From the NCBI GenBank assembly GCA_018907035.1, contig JACCIC010000348.1:154983-218982 (forward strand): DNA of 64,000 nucleotides. The letters are read 5' to 3'. Below are positions 21,376-32,725 of the stretch, one piece after another. The translations under genes were made by a program, and so were the position numbers. This stretch comes from Sycobia sp. Sy_11 (Eukaryota > Arthropoda > Insecta > Hymenoptera > Epichrysomallidae). Under the pieces are notes generated by a model. It saw nothing but the letters and a program-made list of their open reading frames with translations, searched no databases and was not told where the DNA came from. The number at the start of each line of letters is the position of its first letter. Positions within the stretch are counted from its first letter, which is position 1.

Positions 21376-21716
21376 GTCATATTCGTCATATCACTCAATT
21401 CTTAAGTTTCATCGTTGTTACTTATTTATACTAAAAACTTCAGATTCGAATCTTAAGAGAGAGCTCGTCTTTAGTTTATATGTCAAAGTTGTCAAGGTGT
21501 AAATGGGACAACACAAAAAGTATATAGGACGACACAAATAATTTATTGTTTGTGACAAAACATCGTTATAATATATATAAACATATAGACATAAAACATT
21601 TAAGAAGACACTCAGTTTTAAAATACACGGACATTATTTATTTGATGTACCGAGGTATCAGTCAGTCGCGAGGATTTATGATTATAGTCGTCGGTCTAGA
21701 AACGACTCTGTTTCAT

Positions 21717-24700
21717 TTACTGTCTGTTTGACGACTCTTGTCCGAAGCATTTGGATCTGATAATATTCTTACACGTGAAGTCAAATATTTTAAATATGTC
21801 AGGGTGATTTACTAAGTCATTTTCACACACAGGCCAAGAACCTTTCTTTGTAATTAAGTGTTCTTTGATTTCTGTTCTTTCTGTGTCGTATAATGGACAC
21901 TCGAAGAGAACATGGCCCGGAGTCTCAATCTGCCCGCAGGAACATTTATCTGTGTCAGACAGATTTCTTTTGTGAAGTGAGTAATTAAAGTCACCATGTC
22001 CACTTAAAAATTGCACGTTATAATAATTTAGATTTATCCAAGAGTACGTCATCCTCTGCCGTACATCAGGAAAGTACTTTTTAGTTACTTCACCGACGTC
22101 CGAGGCTGTCCATTTATCTTGCCACTTTTTGTATAAGACATCTTTTATACTGGCCACTGCGCTCTCTTTGTCGCAGTTTTCATCATAAGTTATGTCGTTT
22201 ATTTGGAAGGACTCGCCTTTATTTAATCGGCGTTTAAACAGTTTTTCCATCACCACAAGTTCTAATGGTAATTTGCCGCAAATTACCTGTAGTGCCTTTG
22301 TAGAGCACGTGTTGTAAGCCCTGCTAGTTCTTAGCAGGGGAAATCTTTGGACTTTTTCTAACTCGTGGTGATGTTTCTGTGTATCAATCAAATCTCCCCA
22401 GGCAGATACTCCATACATAATTGTTGGTATGAACACACCATCATAAAGAGTGTCGAGTGTCAAGTGATTCAGACCCCAGGTACTCTGTGCAATCATTCGT
22501 ATACGGTTATAGAACGCTCGTATCTTTTTGTTTACTGTACGAAAGTGCACATTAATACTGAATCCTTGACTGATGGTTATTCCCAAATATGTTACTTTTT
22601 CGGAGTATTTAATGCCTTTATTTAGTATTTTTATACAGGGAGGTCTAATCCCTCCTTTGCCAGTATGTCTTATTGAGCCAGAGATGGACCCTTTCGAAAT
22701 CAGTTTCTTCATTGTTAAATCTTTATATGAGACAGCTTTCTTACCGCAGTCAAGTCGACTGCCTTTATCTTTAAGTAAGATAAGCTCTGTTTTGGATTTC
22801 GAAAGTTCAAGATTTTGTTCTTGACACCATTTGACAATGATGTCAGTGTACTTTTGCGCCTCAGATTCAACCTCTCTTCTGGAGTCTCCTCCGACTACCA
22901 GAATTAAGTCGTCAGCGTATGCCACTACTTTCCCTCCGCTATGCGTAAGACGCATTAATAGCGAGTCCATACATATGTTCCAGAAGTCCGGTCCTAATAT
23001 TGAACCTTGCGGACATCCTTTATTTAGGTTCTTACGAACTACTTGAAAGTTGTCGGTTACAGATACTTTTCTATTTGAAAGGTAAGACTCTATCAGTCTA
23101 TAGATGTTTGTGGGGCAGTCTCTTTTTCGGAGCTCCTCTAAGATTTTCGACCACTGGAGATTATCAAATGCTCCAGTGATATCAAATAGAATGCCATATA
23201 TTAATTTCTTTTCATAGTTGTCTATCAAAGTTTTGAGCTCTGATATGGCATCTTCAGTACCCCTACCTTTTTTAAAGCCAAATTGTCTATCGGAGGCGTA
23301 CTCTCCATGTGAAATACAATTTGACAATCTATAACCAATCAGTCTTTCAAGAACCTTGCTGAGAATAGGAAGAAGACATATAGGTCTGTATGACTTCACC
23401 AGGGAAGGATCCTTTCCACTGGATTTAAGGAGTGTCCTCACCTCACCTACTTTCCAGGAGTCCGGAAACGAGCCATACTGTAATGTCGAATTAAATAATT
23501 TTAACAAAACCAATAGATATTTCGACTTTATCACACTTTTTACCATTTCAACTTCCACATAGTCTAGACCCGGGGCTTTGCCATTTTTCATTTTCTTTAT
23601 AGATGTTATTATTTCTATCATAGACCATGCAGGGACATCATTGGAAGTGGATGTATACAGTATGTTCGATGTCGTTTGGGGTGAATTTTCATTACCAAAC
23701 AGACCATCGAGTAGTGCTCGAGCCGTAGACTCCCAGTCAGTGGTAAAATTGCCAGCACTATCATTTAATGAATTTATGATTTGTTTCGGGAGAATCTTCT
23801 CCTTCGAAATCTTATATACAAACCCATAAGCATTCCTCCTGCTATTTAACTCAACAAAGTTTCTCCAGCTTTCCGATCGGATTTTATTTATGTTTCTTGT
23901 GTACTTCTTTCTTTCAAGTAGATATCTACGTCTTTTAATATCTCTGCGGAGTAGATCAGGCTCCGCTTGATATATCTTACGTAGTTTGTACACATTTTTC
24001 TTATAGCCAGAGAGTTCGTTAGTCCACCAAGGGACCGACTTCTGGAACATCTTCTTTTTAGGGATTGTTTTATTAGCAGCTCTTGTAATCTCGTCAACTA
24101 TATCGTTTGCGTAATTGTTGACATCAGCACAGTTTCGAATCGGTCTTTCGTAAAGAGACACAAACGATTGATCTAATAACTGAATAAATTTTTCCCAGTT
24201 TGCATATTTGATGTTATACCTAGGCCGTTTAAGTCTAGGTAGCTGGGCAGAGCTTCCCAATTCAATAGCTATAACTTCATGGTCGCTACTTATCCAGTTA
24301 TCAGTGACCGACCAGTTGGAGACACTCGCAAGACCTTGTATATCACACATTGTAATATCGATGTCCCTTTCACCTTTCTTATAGGTACATCTCTCATGTA
24401 GTTTATTAATGCATATTAGATCGTGTGAAAATACAAAGTCCTCAACTTGTAGTCCTCTTTCGTCGCTAATCATCACTCTGGAGCTCCATGTAGGAGAGGT
24501 AGCATTAACATCTGACGCTATAATAATGTGCTTTCCTCTCGTGACGTCTAGGACTTTTCCAAGTTGGTTCAGATATATGTCTATGTCATGCGAATACTGA
24601 CAATAGAGAGAGACAACATAAAAATCACCGCCAGGACCTGAGATATGCACACAGACGCAATGGGTCGTGCTGACTGCCTTGAGAAGTGTGCCGGTGTAAT

Positions 24701-24923
24701 CATTGTTCAGTATTACAACGCATGCCCACGGCATTTCTTTATTGGAGGATCCAACAAATATCTGATTGGAGTATCTCCCCATACCAACAATAGCATTTGT
24801 ATGTTGATAAGGTTCCTGTGCTAAGATTATGGCTGCTTTAACCTCATGTGCTCTAGTCATTAATTCATCAGTAGCTAATCTACTTCGTCCAATATTGGAT
24901 TGCAGTATAATGGTTTTATCCAT
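21717..24923 (-). CDS. ORF2 of unit E: AP endonuclease-reverse transcriptase (1068 aa), intact
   Basis: This enzyme would nick the target and copy the element RNA from the nick. Residues about 1-220 form an AP-like endonuclease: N in LQSNIGRS, E in AQEPY, the SDVNATSPTW block and the SSDHEV histidine. RT spans about 420-720, with NGKAPG, SYRPICLLP, RQFGFKKGRG, DITGAFDNLQW, GCPQGSILGP and the YADDL active site near 668-672. A C-terminal CSCG...HVLFECPLY zinc motif lies near 990-1010. Order and motifs are those of the R1 clade (R1, TRAS, SART, Waldo). Start chosen at the ATG overlapping the ORF1 stop by 8 nt. Confidence 0.92.
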   Translation of the reverse strand: MDKTIILQSNIGRSRLATDELMTRAHEVKAAIILAQEPYQHTNAIVGMGRYSNQIFVGSSNKEMPWACVVILNNDYTGTLLKAVSTTHCVCVHISGPGGDFYVVSLYCQYSHDIDIYLNQLGKVLDVTRGKHIIIASDVNATSPTWSSRVMISDERGLQVEDFVFSHDLICINKLHERCTYKKGERDIDITMCDIQGLASVSNWSVTDNWISSDHEVIAIELGSSAQLPRLKRPRYNIKYANWEKFIQLLDQSFVSLYERPIRNCADVNNYANDIVDEITRAANKTIPKKKMFQKSVPWWTNELSGYKKNVYKLRKIYQAEPDLLRRDIKRRRYLLERKKYTRNINKIRSESWRNFVELNSRRNAYGFVYKISKEKILPKQIINSLNDSAGNFTTDWESTARALLDGLFGNENSPQTTSNILYTSTSNDVPAWSMIEIITSIKKMKNGKAPGLDYVEVEMVKSVIKSKYLLVLLKLFNSTLQYGSFPDSWKVGEVRTLLKSSGKDPSLVKSYRPICLLPILSKVLERLIGYRLSNCISHGEYASDRQFGFKKGRGTEDAISELKTLIDNYEKKLIYGILFDITGAFDNLQWSKILEELRKRDCPTNIYRLIESYLSNRKVSVTDNFQVVRKNLNKGCPQGSILGPDFWNICMDSLLMRLTHSGGKVVAYADDLILVVGGDSRREVESEAQKYTDIIVKWCQEQNLELSKSKTELILLKDKGSRLDCGKKAVSYKDLTMKKLISKGSISGSIRHTGKGGIRPPCIKILNKGIKYSEKVTYLGITISQGFSINVHFRTVNKKIRAFYNRIRMIAQSTWGLNHLTLDTLYDGVFIPTIMYGVSAWGDLIDTQKHHHELEKVQRFPLLRTSRAYNTCSTKALQVICGKLPLELVVMEKLFKRRLNKGESFQINDITYDENCDKESAVASIKDVLYKKWQDKWTASDVGEVTKKYFPDVRQRMTYSWINLNYYNVQFLSGHGDFNYSLHKRNLSDTDKCSCGQIETPGHVLFECPLYDTERTEIKEHLITKKGSWPVCENDLVNHPDIFKIFDFTCKNIIRSKCFGQESSNRQ

Positions 24924-26190
24924 AGTCCGTGTTGTTTATCAAGCGTTCTAGAGCTGCTTTGTATAATGGACAGCTATTATCCATTGTATGCTTACATGGC
25001 TTCTTGGCCTTTAAGCATGGGATGCAGCTACGTTCTTTGCTCTTACAATTGGCTATAACGTGTTCCTCAGAGCCACATTTACCACAAACTTCTTTTTCAT
25101 GTTTGCAGTATTTGGACACGTGACCATACATTTGGCACTTATAGCACCGACTTACCGCTTGAAAATCTGCAACTTTGCAGCTTTGCCAGCCTATGAAAAG
25201 ACGCTGACCTACAAGAATATTTCTTATGGCAGCTGGGGCAATACAGACAACGTGCACGTTGCTCTTGTCCCGTTTGCCTGTTTTGAATAATACTTTAAAC
25301 TCTTTTTCTGCGGAATCGTCGATGCTAAGAAACGACGAATTATTTTGCTCTTTTATAATATTAATTAATTCATCTTCTTTGATGTTTGTTGGAACATCAT
25401 ATATAATTATTCTAGGCAACCTCTTTCTAAGCGCAGAAGATTCGAGGTTATTTTCTTTAAGCTTCGGATGGCTTTGCAGTTTGGCTAGGTCTGACTCACT
25501 TTCAGTCTCAATTACAACGAACCCAGATTTTGTCTTCCTTAGACCTTTAATCTTTAAATTTTCTTTTGCTGGGTTTATGGCCGATTTGATCTTCTTTTCG
25601 ATGACGTCTGCGTCATCTTTTCCATTTTTGGATTTAATAGCTATTGAGTACCGTTTGATTGGTACTCTATCCTTATTTATTGCTGCAGTCTTAATCGGCG
25701 GTATGGTCTGCCTAGCAACCTCGCTGTATAGTGCTGGGCTTTCCTTTTTGGTTTCAGTAGCACTTAATCTGCCTTTCATAATGCCATTTTCCAAGGCTAA
25801 TTTACTTATTACGCCTTGCGCTTTTATGAGCATATCTTTGACGACATCATCAACGCTCTTAGTAAATTTGTTTGATTGCCTTAACTTTTGAAGATTTTCT
25901 AGTAAATCTTCGGCAAGAGCATTAAATTCGTCTATTGCTTTGTGTTCGTAGGTTAGGTCTATCTCCAGAGGAGTGACCCTTTTACGCTTTCTTGCTGTCA
26001 CAAAAGGCTTGTTCTCCGTGTCCATATTCTGCTGTATTCTTTTCAGAACGACAGCTGCTTCCTTTGCGCTATTGTGGTTCCCCCCAGAATCCTCGGAACC
26101 AGAGCCGACCACCGGGGCTTGCACCCGATCGGAATCGACTGGAGAATTACAATCTCCCTGGGGTAGCGTTTGTTTTTCAGTAGCGCTCAT
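24916..26190 (-). CDS. ORF1 of unit E, Gag-like protein (424 aa), intact
   Basis: Same length and domains as unit B ORF1: basic patch near residue 67, IIIYDVPTNI near 265 and three Cys/His knuckles at about 349-407. It starts MSATEKQ where the others have MSANEKQ. Together with the intact ORF2 downstream this makes unit E the best candidate for an active source copy. Confidence 0.9.
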   Translation of the reverse strand: MSATEKQTLPQGDCNSPVDSDRVQAPVVGSGSEDSGGNHNSAKEAAVVLKRIQQNMDTENKPFVTARKRKRVTPLEIDLTYEHKAIDEFNALAEDLLENLQKLRQSNKFTKSVDDVVKDMLIKAQGVISKLALENGIMKGRLSATETKKESPALYSEVARQTIPPIKTAAINKDRVPIKRYSIAIKSKNGKDDADVIEKKIKSAINPAKENLKIKGLRKTKSGFVVIETESESDLAKLQSHPKLKENNLESSALRKRLPRIIIYDVPTNIKEDELINIIKEQNNSSFLSIDDSAEKEFKVLFKTGKRDKSNVHVVCIAPAAIRNILVGQRLFIGWQSCKVADFQAVSRCYKCQMYGHVSKYCKHEKEVCGKCGSEEHVIANCKSKERSCIPCLKAKKPCKHTMDNSCPLYKAALERLINNTDYG

Positions 26191-26314
26191 TTTTACTTTA
26201 TTTGTTTTGGTCTGGGATTTTGAAAATTTAACAGATTAATGCACAATCCGCAGCCGACCCTTAGATCTTACGCTTCTTAAGTTTATAATACACAGAGAAT
26301 GACGGAGGAGAAAC

Positions 26315-26662
26315 CCGTACGCATTGCTTTTCTATTAGCATAATTTGTCGTACGCATTGCTTTAAGGCTCAAAGCCGTGCGCATTGCTTTCCGACATCAT
26401 GCGGAAAGTGTGCGCATTGCTTTTGAAAATAAAAGCGTGCGCATTGCTTAAGATTAGCACAGTGAAAACCAAATTCTTTATGCGCATTGCTTTTAAGCGA
26501 GATATACTTGTTATTGTGCACTAAGCGTGCGCATTGCTTAATAAATGGCAGAAGAAAATTACGTGAAGTCACGTGCGCATTACTCACAATAAGCATCAAG
26601 AAAAATTTTATGCGCATTGCTTTTCATATAAGCACATAAAACAAAACAGCGCACGCATTACT
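26315..26662. repeat. 5'UTR short interspersed repeats, unit E
   Basis: About ten GTGCGCATTGCTT-type motifs. The last upstream segment (near 26730-26765) also has an imperfect inverted repeat, GCTGATATGCTAG with CCAGCACATCAGC, present in all units. Confidence 0.85.
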
Positions 26663-27157
26663 TTTATTCTGAGCACGGATAGCCTCCCCCACCAGACTCA
26701 TATGTTAGTAAAAAAATAAAATAGCTGATATGCTAGTGCAGAGCACCAGCACATCAGCATAATACCAGCATACAGACTGTACACCATCCAATGCAATAAT
26801 CATTCCCAGACCGGTTAGCCAGTCACCCGTTAGCCGCCTGTGCATCGCCACGTGCGAGATACACGACGTTTCCAGACCTTACGACTTGGACGTGGGTGTG
26901 GCACTTGGCTCCCTCGAGCTCCACGAGCACCGTGGATTGGCTTATGAGGGTACACCTTAAAGGCCCGGCCCAAAGGGACAGTGAATGTTGGTTAGTACTA
27001 CAGATGGTCGTAGTACTGCGGTACCTCGGTCTTTCGACCATATCCGCAGGTATACCATCCTCCAGCGCAAACGCAGAGCCAAGGAGACCGACTCGGAAAA
27101 ACCCCGCTCGAGATAGATTTTAGATCTCAGAGCGAGTTGGCTCTCCCTATAGGGAGG

Positions 27158-27257
27158 TGACTCATTTAGCCGTACATCCCATGTCCACTCAAGACTTTGA
27201 GTGAAGATGCGATGCACGTTGCCCAGCGGGGACCTCGTGGAGGTAGAGTCACCGGCC
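27158..27257 (-). ncRNA. HDV-like ribozyme candidate, unit E
   Basis: Core identical to 7872-7971. It would release the 5' end of the intact unit E from a transcript entering from unit F. Confidence 0.78.
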
Positions 27258-27638
27258 AGATCTTATGCTCGAGCCCGTTTTAATTTTAATTTATTTGTCA
27301 TATTCGTCGTATCACTCAATTCTTAAGTTTCATCGTTGATTACTTATTTATACTAAAAACTTCAGATTCGAATCTTAAGAGAGAGCTCGTCTTTAGTTAA
27401 TATGTCAAAGTTGTCAAGGTGTAAATGGGACAACACAAAAGGTATATAGGACGACACAAATAATTTATTGTTTGTGACAAAACATCGTTATAATATATAT
27501 AAACATATAGACATAAAACATTTAAGAAGACACTCAGTTTTAAAATACACGGACATTATTTATTTGATGTACCGAGGTATCAGTCAGTCGCGAGGATTTA
27601 TGATTATAGTCGTCGGTCTAGAAACGACTCTGTTTCAT

Positions 27639-30600
27639 TTACTGTCTGTTTGACGACTCTTGTCCGAAGCATTTGGATCTGATAATATTCTTACACGTGA
27701 AGTCAAATATTTTAAATATGTCAGGGTGATTTACTAAGTCATTTTCACACACAGGCCAAGAACCTTTCTTTGTAATTAAGTGTTCTTTGATTTCTGTTCT
27801 TTCTGTGTCGTATAATGGACACTCGAAGAGAACATGGCCCGGAGTCTCAATCTGCCCGCAGGAACATTTATCTGTGTCAGACAGATTTCTTTTGTGAAGT
27901 GAGTAATTAAAATCACCATGTCCACTTAAAAATTGCACGTTATAATAATTTAGATTTATCCAAGAGTACGTCATCCTCTGCCGTACATCAGGAAAGTACT
28001 TTTTAGTTACTTCACCGACGTCCGAGGCTGTCCATTTATCTTGCCACTTTTTGTATAAGACATCATTTATACTGGCCACTGCGATCTCTTTGTCGCAGTT
28101 TTCATCATAAGTTATGTCGTTTATTTGGAAGGACTCGCCTTTATTTAATCGGCGTTTAAACAGTTTTTCCATCACCACAAGTTCTAATGGTAATTTGCCG
28201 CAAATTACCTGTAGTGCCTTTGTAGAGCACGTGTTGTAAGCCCTGCTAGTTCTTAGCAGGGGAAATCTTTGAACTTTTTCTAACTCGTGGTGATGTTTCT
28301 GTGTATCGATCAAATCTCCCCAGGCAGATACTCCATACATAATTGTTGGTATGAACACACCATCATAAAGAGTGTCGAGTGTCAAGTGATTCAGACCCCA
28401 GGTACTCTGTGCAATCATTCGTATACGGTTATAGAACGCTCGTATCTTTTTGTTTACTGTACGAAAGTGCACATTAATACTGAATCCTTGACTGATGGTT
28501 ATTCCCAAATATGTTACTTTTTCGGAGTATTTAATGCCTTTATTTAGTATTTTTATACAGGGAGGTCTAATCCCTCCTTTGCCAGTATGTCTTATTGAGC
28601 CAGAGATGGACCCTTTCGAAATCAGTTTCTTCATTGTTAAATCTTTATATGAGACAGCTTTCTTACCGCAGTCAAGTCGACTGCCTTTATCTTTAAGTAA
28701 GATAAGCTCTGTTTTGGATTTCGAAAGTTCAAGATTTTGTTCTTGACACCATTTGACAATGATGTCAGTGTACTTTTGCGCCTCAGATTCAACTTCTCTT
28801 CTGGAGTCTCCTCCGACTACCAGAATTAAGTCGTCAGCGTATGCCACTACTTTCCCTCCGCTATGCGTAAGACGCATTAATAGCGAGTCCATACATATGT
28901 TCCAGAAGTCCGGTCCTAATATTGAACCTTGCGGACATCCTTTATTCAGGTTCTTACGAACTACTTGAAAGTTGTCGGTTACAGATACTTTTCTATTTGA
29001 AAGGTAAGACTCTATCAGTCTATAGATGTTTGTGGGGCAGTCTCTTTTTCGGAGCTCCTCTAAGATTTTCGACCACTGGAGATTATCAAATGCTCCAGTG
29101 ATATCAAATAGAATGCCATATATTAATTTCTTTTCATAGTTGTCTATCAAAGTTTTGAGCTCTGATATGGCATCTTCAGTACCCCTACCTTTTTTAAAGC
29201 CAAATTGTCTATCGGAGGCGTACTCTCCATGTGAAATACAATTCGACAATCTATAACCAATCAGTCTTTCAAGAACCTTGCTGAGAATAGGAAGAAGACA
29301 TATAGGTCTGTATGACTTCACCAGGGAAGGATCCTTTCCACTGGATTTAAGGAGTGTCCTCACCTCACCTACTTTCCAGGAGTCCGGAAACGAGCCATAC
29401 TGTAATGTCGAATTAAATAATTTTAACAAAACCAATAGATATTTCGACTTATCACACTTTTTACCATTTCAACTTCCACATAGTCTAGACCCGGGGCTTT
29501 GCCATTTTTCATTTTCTTTATAGATGTTATTATTTCTATCATAGACCATGCAGGGACATCATTGGAAGTGGATGTATACAGTATGTTCGATGTCGTTTGG
29601 GGTGAATTTTCATTACCAAACAGACCATCGAGTAGTGCTCGAGCCGTAGACTCCCAGTCAGTGGTAAAATTGCCAGCACTATCATTTAATGAATTTATAA
29701 TTTGTTTCGGGAGAATCTTCTCCTTCGAAATCTTATATACAAACCCATAAGCATTCCTCCTGCTATTTAACTCAACAAAGTTTCTCCAGCTTTCCGATCG
29801 GATTTTATTTATGTTTCTTGTGTACTTCTTTCTTTCAAGTAGATATCTACGTCTTTTAATATCTCTGCGGAGTAGATCAGGCTCCGCTTGATATATCTTA
29901 CGTAGTTTGTACACATTTTTCTTATAGCCAGAGAGTTCGTTAGTCCACCAAGGGACCGACTTCTGGAACATCTTCTTTTTAGGAATTGTTTTATTAGCAG
30001 CTCTTGTAATCTCGTCAACTATATCGTTTGCGTAATTGTTGACATCAGCACAGTTTCGAATCGGTCTTTCGTAAAGAGACACAAACGATTGATCTAATAA
30101 CTGAATAAATTTTTCCCAGTTTGCATATTTGATGTTATACCTAGGCCGTTTAAGTCTAGGTAGCTGGGCAGAGCTTCCCAATTCAATTGCTATAACTTCA
30201 TGGTCGCTACTTATCCAGTTATCAGTGACCGACCAGTTGGAGACACTCGCAAGACCCTGTATATCACACATTGTAATATCGATGTCCCTTTCACCTTTCT
30301 TATAGGTACATCTCTCATGTAATTTATTAATGCATATTAGATCGTGTGAAAATACAAAGTCCTCAACTTGTAGTCCTCTTTCGTCGCTAATCATCACTCT
30401 GGAGCTCCATGTAGGAGAGGTAGCATTAACATCTGACGCTATAATAATGTGCTTCCTCTCGTGACGTCTAGGACTTTTCCAAGTTGGTTCAGATATATGT
30501 CTATGTCATGCGAATACTGACAATAGAGAGACACAACATAAAAATCACCGCCAGGACCTGAGATATGCACACAGACACAATGGGTCGTACTGACTGCCTT

Positions 30601-30843
30601 GAGAAGTGTGCCGGTGTAATCATTGTTCAGTATTACAACGCATGCCCACGGCATTTCTTTATTGGAGGATCCAACAAATATCTGATTGGAGTATCTCCCC
30701 ATACCAACAATAGCATTTGTATGTTGATAAGGTTCCTGTGCTAAGATTATGGCTGCTTTAACCTCATGTGCTCTAGTCATTAATTCATCAGTAGCTAATC
30801 TACTTCGTCCAATATTGGATTGCAGTATAATGGTTTTATCCAT
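27639..30843 (-). pseudogene. ORF2 of unit F, two single-base deletions
   Basis: A base is missing near 30452 (endonuclease region; frame shifts after LDVTRG) and another near 29449 (before the RT core). Between and after these the frame is open, including the full RT (598 codons, 29435-27639) and the C-terminal zinc motif. It shares unit E variants such as DVPAWSM, LIDNYEKK, TVNKKIRAF and DKCSCG. Confidence 0.85.
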
Positions 30844-32110
30844 AGTCCGTGTTGTTTATCAAGCGTTCTAGAGCTGCTTTGTATAATGGACAGCTATTAT
30901 CCATTGTATGCTTACATGGCTTCTTGGCCTTTAAGCATGGGATGCAGCTACGTTCTTTGCTCTTACAATTGGCTATAACGTGTTCCTCAGAGCCACATTT
31001 ACCACAAACTTCTTTTTCATGTTTGCAGTATTTGGACACGTGACCATACATTTGGCACTTATAGCACCGACTTACCGCTTGAAAATCTGCAACTTTGCAG
31101 CTTTGCCAGCCTATGAAAAGACGCTGGCCTACAAGAATATTTCTTATGGCAGCTGGGGCAATACAGACAACGTGCACGTTGCTCTTGTCCCGTTTGCCTG
31201 TTTTGAATAAAACTTTAAACTCTTTTTCTGCGGAATCGTCGATGCTAAGAAACGACGAATTATTTTGCTCTTTTATAATATTAATTAATTCATCTTCTTT
31301 GATGTTTGTTGGAACATCATATATAATTATTCTAGGCAACCTCTTTCTAAGCGCAGAAGATTCGAGGTTATTTTCTTTAAGCTTCGGATGGCTTTGCAGT
31401 TTGGCTAGGTCTGACTCACTTTCAGTCTCAATTACAACGAACCCAGATTTTGTCTTCCTTAGACCTTTAATCTTTAAATTTTCTTTTGCTGGGTTTATGG
31501 CCGATTTGATCTTCTTTTCGATGGCGTCTGCGTCATCTTTTCCATTTTTGGATTTAATAGCTATTGAGTACCGTTTGATTGGTACTCTATCCTTATTTAT
31601 TGCTGCAGTCTTAATCGGCGGTATGGTCTGCCTAGCAACCTCGCTGTATAGTGCTGGGCTTTCCTTTTTGGTTTCAGTAGCACTTAATCTGCCTTTCATA
31701 ATGCCATTTTCCAAGGCTAATTTACTTATTACGCCTTGCGCTTTTATGAGCATATCTTTGACGGCATCATCAACGCTCTTAGTAAATTTGTTTGATTGCC
31801 TTAACTTTTGAAGATTTTCTAGTAAATCTTCGGCAAGAGCATTAAATTCGTCTATTGCTTTGTGTTCGTAGGTTAGGTCTATCTCCAGAGGAGTGACCCT
31901 TTTACGCTTTCTTGCTGTCACAAAAGGCTTGTTCTCCGTGTCCATATTCTGCTGTATTCTTTTCAGAACGACAGCTGCTTCCTTTGCGCTATTGTGGTTC
32001 CCCCCAGAATCCTCGGAACCAGAGCCGACCACCGGGGCTTGCACCCGATCGGAATCGACTGGAGAATTACAATCTCCCTGGGGTAGCGTTTGTTTTCCAT
32101 TAGCGCTCAT
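30836..32110 (-). CDS. ORF1 of unit F (424 aa), intact
   Basis: Full-length with three zinc knuckles. It starts MSANGKQ and differs from unit E ORF1 at a few positions only. It might supply RNA-binding protein to other copies even though its own ORF2 is broken. Confidence 0.88.
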   Translation of the reverse strand: MSANGKQTLPQGDCNSPVDSDRVQAPVVGSGSEDSGGNHNSAKEAAVVLKRIQQNMDTENKPFVTARKRKRVTPLEIDLTYEHKAIDEFNALAEDLLENLQKLRQSNKFTKSVDDAVKDMLIKAQGVISKLALENGIMKGRLSATETKKESPALYSEVARQTIPPIKTAAINKDRVPIKRYSIAIKSKNGKDDADAIEKKIKSAINPAKENLKIKGLRKTKSGFVVIETESESDLAKLQSHPKLKENNLESSALRKRLPRIIIYDVPTNIKEDELINIIKEQNNSSFLSIDDSAEKEFKVLFKTGKRDKSNVHVVCIAPAAIRNILVGQRLFIGWQSCKVADFQAVSRCYKCQMYGHVSKYCKHEKEVCGKCGSEEHVIANCKSKERSCIPCLKAKKPCKHTMDNSCPLYKAALERLINNTDYG

Positions 32111-32234
32111 TTTTACTTTATTTGTTTTGGTCTGGGATTTTGAAAATTTAACAGATTAATGCACAATCCGCAGCCGACCCTTAGATCTTACGCTTCTTAA
32201 GTTTATAATACACAGAGAATGACGGAGGAGAAAC

Positions 32235-32583
32235 CCGTACGCATTGCTTTTCTATTAGCATAATTTGTCGTACGCATTGCTTTAAGGCTCAAAGCCGTGC
32301 GCATTGCTTTCCGACATCATGCGGAAAGTGTGCGCATTGCTTTTGAAAATAAAAGCGTGCGCATTGCTTAAGATTAGCACAGTGAAAACCAAATTCTTTA
32401 TGCGCATTGCTTTTAAGCGAGATATACTTGTTATTGTGCACTAAGCGTGCGCATTGCTTAATAAATGGCAGAAGAAAATTAAGTGGAGTCACGTGCGCAT
32501 TACTCACAATAAGCATCAAGAAAAAATTTTATGCGCATTGCTTTTCATATAAGCACATAAAACAAAACAGCGCACGCATTACT
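32235..32583. repeat. 5'UTR short interspersed repeats, unit F
   Basis: Complete series of GTGCGCATTGCTT-type motifs, kept because the 5' truncation lies about 140 bases further upstream. Confidence 0.85.
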
Positions 32584-32725
32584 TTTATTCTGAGCACGGA
32601 TAGCCTCCCCCACCAGACTCATATGTTAGTAAAAAATAAAATAGCTGATATGCTAGTGCAGAGCACCAGCACATCAGCATAATACCAGCATACAGACTGT
32701 ACACCATCCAATGCAATAATCATTC

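Larger units (their letters stand above)
21323..27257 (-). mobile_element. R1-clade non-LTR retrotransposon, unit E: intact copy (5.94 kb)
   Basis: The only unit in the window with ribozyme (27257-27158), repeat-bearing 5'UTR, complete ORF1 and complete ORF2. Its 3' end has an expanded run of about 18 A on the minus strand (near 21351-21371) that other units lack. It shares many coding variants with unit F, so E and F are sister copies. Confidence 0.9.
27258..32725 (-). mobile_element. R1-clade non-LTR retrotransposon, unit F (5'-truncated, 5.47 kb)
   Basis: This is the outermost 5' unit of the array. It matches the other units up to 32725 and then switches abruptly to unrelated sequence. 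It therefore keeps the short repeats but has lost about 450 nt of the 5' end, including the ribozyme. 5' truncation is usual for target-primed reverse transcription. ORF1 is intact and ORF2 has two single-base losses. Confidence 0.9.
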
